Positions 6,305-10,734 of a stretch of DNA of 10,734 bases are shown here, piece after piece. Location of the stretch: positions 1 to 10,734 of the forward strand of contig DASQNU010000066.1 in NCBI GenBank assembly GCA_035644815.1, given 5' to 3'. Below the pieces are notes generated by a model. The model was not told where the DNA came from. It saw only the letters and a program-made list of their open reading frames with translations, and searched no databases. Source of the DNA: Brevibacillus_F sp035644815. GTDB taxonomy: Bacteria > Bacillota > Bacilli > Brevibacillales > Brevibacillaceae. The first letter of the stretch is position 1. Each line of letters opens with the position of its first letter. The translations under genes and the position numbers were made by a program.

Positions 6305-6538
6305 TTAGCTGCTGAAAAAACTATGGCTGGAGTGACGCTTCCGGTAATGACCATGTCCGAATGTATGATGTCCTCCATGGTGAATTGGATTTTTCCAACC
6401 GCCGCTGCTTGAATAATGACGGCGATGTCCGCTGCGGAAAAAGAATTTGGCGCCTTTTTTCAAGATCGCAACACCGATCCCGATGATCACAAATAAAAGC
6501 AACAAGCCAATGCCTAGGATGAGTAGTAGAATCTTCAT
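6305..6538 (-). CDS. Small His-rich single-pass membrane protein
   Basis: The 77-aa product has one very hydrophobic helix (residues about 2-26, rich in Leu, Ile and Gly). A basic stretch follows (KKGAKFFF, RRH), then a soluble tail with ten His residues, including IHHGGHH and FGHGHY, plus many Ser and Gly. By the positive-inside rule the Lys/Arg-rich tail would be cytoplasmic. I do not recognise a named family. The His clusters could bind metal ions, but such tails can also be low-complexity. ATG 6538 is preceded by AAGGAGA (6548-6554). The gene lies 66 bases after the DUF2621 gene, with a sigma-W-like promoter directly after that gene's stop, and is closed by a strong terminator. Regulation by envelope stress is an inference from the promoter. 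Confidence 0.75.
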   Translation of the reverse strand: MKILLLILGIGLLLLFVIIGIGVAILKKGAKFFFRSGHRRHYSSSGGWKNPIHHGGHHTFGHGHYRKRHSSHSFFSS

Positions 6539-6574
6539 GCTTCATTGTCTCCTTGTTTTCAGTCTACCTGTATG

Positions 6575-6600
6575 TACGAATGGAGCGGGGATAAGTTTCT
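6575..6600 (-). promoter_or_regulatory. Candidate sigma-W-type ECF promoter (AGAAAC-N16-CGTA)
   Basis: On the minus strand AGAAAC (6600-6595) is followed after exactly 16 bases by CGTA (6578-6575). The Bacillus sigma-W consensus is TGAAAC-N16-CGTA, so one base differs. The -35 starts 3 bases after the DUF2621 stop codon, and the predicted start of transcription falls about 30 bases before the ATG of the His-rich membrane protein, leaving room for its ribosome binding site. Confidence 0.55.
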
Positions 6601-6603
6601 TTT

Positions 6604-7050
6604 TCAGGCTTTCAAATATTTCTCATAAGGAGTAAGGCTGATTTCCTTGGATTTGAGATGGCTGATTAAAAATTTATGATCACGCTTGGGGGTGCCCAAA
6701 ATATAGCCGCGGATAATTAATTCGGTTGTGATGGCAGAAGCTTTCTCCTCCAGTGCCAACTGACCGATTTTGCCTGCAATCGTTCGACGGGCTACGTCCC
6801 GGAAGAGCTGCGGAACAGGTTCCACCAATTCATCTAAAAAGGCGAGCGTCTCTTCATTCCACAGATGACGAGTTTGCTCAATATAATAATCCTGCCAATC
6901 CAAATCGGATTTTCCGTCGTTTTTAGGCATAGACTTTAAAAACTTGCGAAACATGAAGTAGCCGCCAATGGCAAACAGTCCAACCAGAATGAACATCCAA
7001 GCCATGATAAAAAGGGAAAAGCCGAGTGACATATCAGAAGTAGCTGTCAT
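6604..7050 (-). CDS. DUF2621 membrane-anchored protein (YneK-like)
   Basis: This 148-aa protein has one N-terminal membrane helix (about residues 11-36) and a soluble helical domain. The segments DWQDYYIEQTRHLWNEET, ELVEPVPQLFRDVARRTIAGKIGQ and the closing LISHLKSKEISLTPYEKYL match my memory of the DUF2621 family, which includes Bacillus subtilis YneK. Its function is unknown. ATG 7050 has only a modest ribosome binding site (GAGGTG, about 12 bases away). No in-frame start lies further upstream because a TAG intervenes, and Met7 has no site at all. The gene follows the YhfH terminator, so it should have its own promoter. I see only a weak candidate there (TTGTTG, 17 bases, TACACT). No terminator separates it from the next small gene. 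Confidence 0.82.
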   Translation of the reverse strand: MTATSDMSLGFSLFIMAWMFILVGLFAIGGYFMFRKFLKSMPKNDGKSDLDWQDYYIEQTRHLWNEETLAFLDELVEPVPQLFRDVARRTIAGKIGQLALEEKASAITTELIIRGYILGTPKRDHKFLISHLKSKEISLTPYEKYLKA

Positions 7051-7136
7051 TGTTCTTATCTACACCTCGTGATCGATAATTCTTCCACAACCAGTGTAGC
7101 CGATTTTTCGCAATGCAACAAGAAACGGTTGCAGGT

Positions 7137-7192
7137 TGCAAAAGAAAACCGCCAAGTTCAACCTTGCGTGGTTACAAGGAAGAATGGCGGTT
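7137..7192 (-). terminator. Intrinsic terminator of the YhfH-family gene
   Basis: On the minus strand AACCGCCA (7192-7185) pairs with TGGCGGTT (7154-7147). The loop holds a second stem, CCTTG/CAAGG, and the hairpin is followed by TTCTTTTGC. It starts 17 bases after the small gene's stop and supports that gene being real. Confidence 0.75.
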
Positions 7193-7208
7193 ACAGGAAT
7201 TCATTCCA

Positions 7209-7340
7209 TTATTCTTCTTTATCATTCATACAGCGTTCACATTCATGCAGGTAGGATTCATGCTGTTCCTCCATCGTGCATCCACAGTTGACACAAGTTT
7301 TCAGAGGCAGATTACGGTAAAACACGGACACTGGCACCAT
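7209..7340 (-). CDS. yhfH: YhfH-family small zinc-ribbon-like protein
   Basis: A 43-aa protein begins at ATG 7340. It reads FYRNLPLKTCVNCGC near residues 7-21, then MEEQHESY (23-30), then CERC at 34-37. Two CxxC pairs (Cys16/Cys19 and Cys34/Cys37, plus Cys21) suggest one bound zinc. The FxRNLPxKxCxxCG...EEQHExY pattern is what I know as the YhfH family of Bacillus, whose role is unknown. A strong ribosome binding site (GAGGGAGGG) lies just upstream, an AT-rich promoter-like region precedes it, and a terminator follows. Those features and the codon-level integrity make it a convincing gene despite its length. Confidence 0.8.
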   Translation of the reverse strand: MVPVSVFYRNLPLKTCVNCGCTMEEQHESYLHECERCMNDKEE

Positions 7341-7370
7341 GGAAATCCCTCCCTCGATTTACTTGTTATC

Positions 7371-7408
7371 ATTGTATTACAACAATTCGAAAAAATCCAC
7401 AAATTGTT
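7371..7408 (-). promoter_or_regulatory. AT-rich promoter region of the YhfH gene with nested inverted repeats
   Basis: On the minus strand a TACAAT box (7376-7371) lies 31 bases before the ATG and could be a -10; the -35 at 17 bases (TGGATT) is weak. The box is part of the palindrome TTGTA-T-TACAA (7372-7382). Just upstream is AACAATT (7381-7387) with AATTGTT (7402-7408), a 7-bp inverted repeat around 14 bases. These could be operators or chance features of AT-rich DNA. Confidence 0.35.
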
Positions 7409-7485
7409 ATGGTACAGAAAGTGTATTTTTTCGTCCCTCCTGCTTACATATGGGCTGCCTGAAGGTTTATTCTCTTTCCAAGCGG

Positions 7486-7494
7486 TGTTACAAT
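7486..7494 (+). promoter_or_regulatory. Extended -10 promoter for the IDEAL/TPR gene pair
   Basis: TGT-TACAAT matches an extended -10 (TGnTATAAT) with one mismatch. A weak -35 (TTTATT) lies 17 bases upstream. The predicted start of transcription is about 70 bases before the IDEAL gene, and no other candidate is seen closer. Confidence 0.45.
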
Positions 7495-7569
7495 GAGTAA
7501 TATAAGAAGTAATCCCAAAAACAGCGGATAGACAGAGATAGAAATGACAAGGAAAGGAGTTGACCGCTG

Positions 7570-7950
7570 ATGTTCAGACTTGGCCAACGTGTCATACTAG
7601 TTTCCGACTCCTTTGAACAGGGTTATCCGATTGGCGAACATGCGTATTTGATTGGTCGTGACCGGAATCCGGACAGCGCGTTTGAATGGGTCGTTCGCAT
7701 TCCGAAAATCGATAAGCATTTTCCGATTGTGGAAGCAGATATTGCCTTGGAGGAGAAATTGCTGGAGCAGGAAGCGGAAAAGGTGCAACGTGAAGCTTTG
7801 CTCGATCATGCCTTGGCAACACGCAATGAAGCGCTTTTTCGTCAGTTGATGGGGATGCAGGAAGAGTTGACCGATGAAGAGAATAAAGAAGCAGTAAAAG
7901 AAACGCCAGAAGAATTCATTCGCAAGGTAAACATAAAAGCGTGGATCTAA
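7570..7950 (+). CDS. IDEAL-domain protein
   Basis: The product has 126 aa. Residues 1-58 look like a small beta-rich unit (RLGQRVILVSD, then EWVVRIPKI) that I cannot assign. A charged helix at about 59-76 follows, then LLDHALATRNEALFRQL (77-93). This last segment resembles the IDEAL domain, a short helical module named for its I-D-E-A-L core (here LDHAL) and found mainly in Bacillales. The acidic tail (98-115) contains EELTDEENKE. No catalytic motif is present, so a regulatory or adaptor role is likely but unproven. AAGGAG at 7554-7559 precedes the ATG by 10 bases, and an in-frame stop just upstream excludes an earlier start. The TPR gene starts 68 bases later on the same strand with no terminator between, so they are probably co-transcribed. 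Confidence 0.75.
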   Translation: MFRLGQRVILVSDSFEQGYPIGEHAYLIGRDRNPDSAFEWVVRIPKIDKHFPIVEADIALEEKLLEQEAEKVQREALLDHALATRNEALFRQLMGMQEELTDEENKEAVKETPEEFIRKVNIKAWI

Positions 7951-8017
7951 CAGAAGTGAACGAAAGTCGATCAGCTGTCGCTTGACGTGGTGGACTGTTG
8001 CGGAAAGTGAGGGTTAC

Positions 8018-8965
8018 ATGTCCGATTATATAGAATTTACCAATGAGTTCGGTCATCGGGTTGAGATATCCCGTGAGGAGTACCAAAAGAAAATCATTCC
8101 CTACAATCTCGAGATGTATTGGGATGACAAAGATAAATTGCGCCAGTTTGCCATGGAATTGGTGCGAGACCAGTTTCCGCAGCAAGCAGCCGTGGCGGCA
8201 GACAGGCTGATCGAACTGTATGGATCGATCGAATCCGCACTTATCTTCCGGGCTGTTGTACACTTGCAGGCACGCGAGCTTAACGAAGCGAAAGTATTGC
8301 TTGAGTCTTGCTTGGAGCGCTTCCCGAAATCGGGAGCGGCACATACCAATCTAGCCAAAATCTATGCGTTCGAAGGCGACCAGCAAAAAGCGTTTGCGAC
8401 GCTGGAAGAGGGCTTGCATAAGGATCCGAACAATGAAAATGGGTTGGATATGTACATCCAGAGCTTTCAGGCTGCCAATCAGCAAGAGGAGCTGTTGAAG
8501 CGCTTGGAACAGCTTGCCCAGCTCGAAGGTGCATGGCGACCGCAATTTTTGTTGGGTCGATTGTACTTGCAGGAAAATTTGTTGAAGTCGATGAAATGGT
8601 ACAAGGAAGCGATTGAGCGTTGTCCGGAAAAAGAAGCGGTCGTCATTGCCGTTACCGGTGAATTGGGACAAGCAGGATACGTATACCAGCTGATTCAGAT
8701 TGCTGAACAGTACTGGTCTCCGACATTCCTTTTCCCTTATTCCGGGTTTAATTACGCGAATGCCTTGATCTCAACGGATCAAAAAGAAAAGGCCTTATCC
8801 GTATTGCAGGAAATGCAGCCGCATGTGGCCGAGGAGTACCGTCCGCTGGTTGAGCAGTTTTTACAGAGATTCTCCCAGGAAACAACAACTGCACAGACCT
8901 CTGGGGAAGCGCAGGAAAAAGAAACAGCCGAAACTGCAAAGAAAACATGGTGGAAGTTCTGGTAA
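8018..8965 (+). CDS. Tetratricopeptide-repeat protein
   Basis: The 315-aa soluble protein carries at least three TPR-like helical pairs. One is near residues 75-105 (ending in LESCLERFPKS) and one at 108-138 (AHTNLAKIYAFEGDQQKAFATLEEGLHKDP). The third is at about 174-204 (FLLGRLYLQENLLKSMKWYKEAIERCP). A fourth, degenerate one may lie at 245-275. The N-terminal 50 residues (EFTNEFGHRVEISREEYQKK) form a separate non-TPR segment. The tail is low-complexity Gln/Thr/Glu, then a Lys/Trp-rich end (KKTWWKFW). TPRs bind partner proteins; no enzyme motif is seen. I chose ATG 8018, preceded by GAGGG, over a TTG at 7982 that has no ribosome binding site. It follows the IDEAL gene and is closed by a bidirectional terminator. 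Confidence 0.85.
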   Translation: MSDYIEFTNEFGHRVEISREEYQKKIIPYNLEMYWDDKDKLRQFAMELVRDQFPQQAAVAADRLIELYGSIESALIFRAVVHLQARELNEAKVLLESCLERFPKSGAAHTNLAKIYAFEGDQQKAFATLEEGLHKDPNNENGLDMYIQSFQAANQQEELLKRLEQLAQLEGAWRPQFLLGRLYLQENLLKSMKWYKEAIERCPEKEAVVIAVTGELGQAGYVYQLIQIAEQYWSPTFLFPYSGFNYANALISTDQKEKALSVLQEMQPHVAEEYRPLVEQFLQRFSQETTTAQTSGEAQEKETAETAKKTWWKFW

Positions 8966-8971
8966 ACATGC

Positions 8972-9010
8972 GAGAAAAGGAGTACGCCCCATACGCGTGC
9001 TCCTTTTCTC
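8972..9010. terminator. Bidirectional terminator between the TPR gene and the ABC permease gene
   Basis: Fifteen-base arms (8972-8986 and 8996-9010, one G-U pair) flank a 9-base loop. The GGAG-TACG/CGTG-CTCC core carries an AGAAAA tract on one side and TTTTCT on the other, the usual form of a two-way terminator. It sits between genes converging at 8965 and 9014. Confidence 0.85.
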
Positions 9011-9013
9011 TAT

Positions 9014-9820
9014 CTATTTAAACTGGTTGGTCAGCTTGCGCTCAAGGATGGCAACTCCTTGATACATCAGGGTGGCTACGACTGCAATAATCGCAACGCT
9101 GACCATGACCAGGGTAAAATTGAACACCTGAAAGCCGTAAATGATCAGATAACCTAAGCCTTGCTTGGAGACAAGGAACTCTCCTACGATCACCCCTACC
9201 CAGGAAAGGCCCACATTGACCTTCAGGGTAGACACGATCGAGGGAATAGTAGCAGGAAGTATCACCAATGTGAAGATTTGCCACTTGTTTCCGCCAAGCG
9301 TGCGTACGACTTTGATATAGTTTTCGTTGACTTCCTTGAAGCTGGTGTAAATCGTGATGGTTGTAATAATCACGGAAATGGCGCAGGCCATGGCGATAAT
9401 CGATAGCAATCCGGGACCGAGACCGACGATGAGGAGCGGGCCCAGTGCCACTTTTGGCATACTATTGGCGACGACTAGATATGGGTCGAGCACGCGCGAG
9501 AGAAAAGGTGACCACCAGATGACAATCGCGACCAAGGTTCCCAGAAGGGTTCCCAGGATAAATCCGATGATCGTTTCGAGTACCGTCATGCCTATGTGCG
9601 GAAGTATACTGCCGTCTGACAGCTGCTGCAAAAAGAGTGCCCACACCTTTGAGGGATAGCTGAACAAGAGGACATTGATCACACCGATGCGCGCCAGCCA
9701 TTCCCATAGCAGGAGAAAGACAACAAACATGATCAGTTGGGTGAGGATCACATAGATCGTGAGCTTTCGTTCGTTGCGGAGGTAGTCTCGGTGAATCCGG
9801 TTAATCTCCTCTGGATGCAT
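9014..9820 (-). CDS. ABC transporter permease (SsuC/TauC/ThiX class)
   Basis: This 268-aa membrane protein belongs to the BPD_transp_1 permeases of nitrate/sulfonate/taurine/thiamine-precursor importers. A cytoplasmic N-terminus (1-18) is followed by about six membrane helices, near residues 22-45, 76-104, 118-135, 136-158, 190-215 and 232-256. The EAA-type coupling loop that docks on the ATPase is visible at 172-189 (VRTLGGNKWQIFTLVILP, with conserved Gly and Pro). PYLVVANSMPKVALGPL (113-129) is typical of this class. The start overlaps the end of the ATPase gene by 20 bases, and GAGGG lies about 8 bases upstream of the ATG. It is the last gene of the operon. The substrate is not determined by this subunit. 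Confidence 0.93.
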   Translation of the reverse strand: MHPEEINRIHRDYLRNERKLTIYVILTQLIMFVVFLLLWEWLARIGVINVLLFSYPSKVWALFLQQLSDGSILPHIGMTVLETIIGFILGTLLGTLVAIVIWWSPFLSRVLDPYLVVANSMPKVALGPLLIVGLGPGLLSIIAMACAISVIITTITIYTSFKEVNENYIKVVRTLGGNKWQIFTLVILPATIPSIVSTLKVNVGLSWVGVIVGEFLVSKQGLGYLIIYGFQVFNFTLVMVSVAIIAVVATLMYQGVAILERKLTNQFK

Positions 9821-10610
9821 CGGTTAGTCCCTCCATTTCTTTCCATACCTGATTGAATAAATCGGTGAACCCTTCCTGATTTCGGGCATGAAACGGCAAT
9901 GGCTGCCGAATCTGTTCAGGTATGATGATTTCTCGGTTGATTCTGCCAGGATTGCGCGCCAGAATAAACAAGCGATCGCCCATTGCAATGGCCTCTGACA
10001 GATCATGCGTTACGAGTATCGCCGTTTTTTTATGACGGCGCAGGGTGGCGACGATCAAATCTTCCAGCTTCAATTTCGTTTGATAATCCAATGCCGAGAA
10101 CGGTTCATCCAACAGCAGGATTTCGGGTTGACAGGCAAGGGTGCGTACGAGTGCCACCCGTTGGCGCATACCGCCCGATAACTGATGCGGATACGATTTG
10201 CGAAAGTCCGCCAGTTCCATCTCTTCCAATAAATGAAGGGCATAATCTTCTGTTTCTCTATTGCGAATGCCTTGGATATCCAGGCCAAGAAAGATATTTT
10301 CCTCGATGGATCGCCAGTTGAACAGATAATCTTGCTGAAGCATATAACCGACACGCTGTGAAGTTCCAACGACTTCCTGATTTTCGATCAGAACCTTGCC
10401 GGCGGTTGGACGTTCCAAGCCAGCGATCAAGGAGAGTATCGTTGTCTTGCCGCAGCCGCTCGGACCGACGAGACAGATGAATTCTCCTTCCTCTACCCGC
10501 AAGTCGATACCTTTGATCGCCATAAAGGCGCGAGTGGAGGTCACATAGAGATGTGTTACATTACAAAGTTCGATCTTGGCAGGAGAAGAGGAAAGCTGAG
10601 ACACGGTCAT
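9801..10610 (-). CDS. ABC transporter ATP-binding protein (SsuB/TauB/ThiZ class)
   Basis: This 269-aa cytoplasmic ATPase powers the adjacent permease. All nucleotide-binding motifs are intact: Walker A GPSGCGKTT (49-57), Q-loop near Gln92/Gln93, signature LSGGMRQR (144-151), Walker B ILLLDEP (164-170) with D-loop SALD, and switch His202 in VTHDLSEA. The motif LFNWRSIEENI after the Q-loop fits the nitrate/sulfonate/taurine class. A C-terminal stretch (about 240-269) lies outside the core fold. The ATG overlaps the stop of the upstream substrate-binding-protein gene by one base (TAATG), and its own end overlaps the permease start by 20 bases, which indicates tight translational coupling. Resemblance to Bacillus subtilis YtlC is possible but not verified. 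Confidence 0.95.
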   Translation of the reverse strand: MTVSQLSSSPAKIELCNVTHLYVTSTRAFMAIKGIDLRVEEGEFICLVGPSGCGKTTILSLIAGLERPTAGKVLIENQEVVGTSQRVGYMLQQDYLFNWRSIEENIFLGLDIQGIRNRETEDYALHLLEEMELADFRKSYPHQLSGGMRQRVALVRTLACQPEILLLDEPFSALDYQTKLKLEDLIVATLRRHKKTAILVTHDLSEAIAMGDRLFILARNPGRINREIIIPEQIRQPLPFHARNQEGFTDLFNQVWKEMEGLTDASRGD

Positions 10611-10734
10611 TACCTCCCTTCGAGTGCTTTTTGGGCAAAGGTGGTGTTAACCAATTTCCGATAATCTGCCCGTTGCTTCAGCTCACCCGCTTCTTCCATG
10701 ATGTCTTGCAGATTGTTCCATTCTTCTTCATCCA
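10610..10734 (-). CDS. ABC transporter substrate-binding protein, C-terminal end only (partial)
   Basis: The last 41 codons of a gene entering from the right edge on the minus strand read DEEEWNNLQDIMEEAGELKQ and end QKALEGR with a TAA at 10612-10610. The pattern of Trp, a Met-x-x-x-Gly-x-Leu stretch and a final Asn-Thr-Thr-Phe-Ala is usual for the C-terminus of NMT1/SsuA-like substrate-binding proteins. The stop overlaps the ATPase start (TAATG), so this is the first or an early gene of the ABC operon. The lipobox, substrate pocket and promoter lie outside the window, so the substrate cannot be called. Confidence 0.75.
   Translation of the reverse strand, partial: DEEEWNNLQDIMEEAGELKQRADYRKLVNTTFAQKALEGR

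Noticed and set aside
6321..6545. Alternative 74-codon frame starting at 6545 over the His-rich gene
   Set aside because: Its ATG is only 3 bases from the ribosome binding site, its translation lacks a membrane helix or motif, and the frame from 6538 gives a coherent membrane protein ending just before the terminator.
7113..7496. Plus-strand 127-codon frame across the YhfH region
   Set aside because: It runs antisense to the YhfH gene and its terminator and has no ribosome binding site. The minus-strand small gene explains the region better.

Overview
The window reads as a stretch of ordinary chromosome from a Gram-positive Bacillales bacterium. Strong GGAGG-type ribosome binding sites, GTG starts, intrinsic terminators after most units, a lipobox lipoprotein, and families typical of Bacillus-like genomes (YhfH, DUF2621/YneK, DUF817/YoaT, IDEAL domain) all point there. 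Base composition is near balanced. Brevibacillus or a close relative is my best guess from protein character, but this is inference, not a database match. I see no tRNA, rRNA, CRISPR array, insertion sequence, prophage or integrase, and no sign of recent transfer.

Layout. Positions 102-1706 (+) encode peptide chain release factor 3 (prfC), closed by a strong terminator. A structured 200-base gap leads to dps (1972-2412, +), a ferritin-like iron-storage and DNA-protection protein with an intact ferroxidase site. Next is a DUF4362-type lipoprotein (2546-3037, +), with what looks like an ECF-sigma promoter. A shared terminator separates it from a minus-strand pair: a 3-mercaptopyruvate/thiosulfate sulfurtransferase (3907-4746), whose stop codon directly abuts the start of a DUF817 membrane protein (3124-3906). 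Divergent from that pair is a DUF502 membrane protein (4858-5424, +), which meets a short-chain dehydrogenase (5441-6223, -) head-on.

From 6305 to 7340 three small minus-strand genes follow: a 77-aa His-rich membrane protein with a sigma-W-like promoter, a DUF2621 membrane protein, and a 43-aa YhfH-family zinc-ribbon protein that is easy to miss because of its length. A plus-strand pair follows at 7570-8965: an IDEAL-domain protein and a TPR-repeat protein. Finally, a minus-strand ABC importer operon of the nitrate/sulfonate/taurine/thiamine-precursor class runs off the right edge. Its order of transcription is substrate-binding protein (only the last 41 codons present), ATPase, permease, with overlapping reading frames.

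The genes are mostly independent housekeeping and stress units rather than one pathway. Three of them (dps, the lipoprotein and the His-rich membrane peptide) look like stress-response genes. The two ECF-type promoters (AGAAAC-N16-CGTC and AGAAAC-N16-CGTA) suggest that the latter two respond to envelope stress. I found no convincing new multi-gene system. The best leads are those two promoters, the small genes, and the structured leader before dps.
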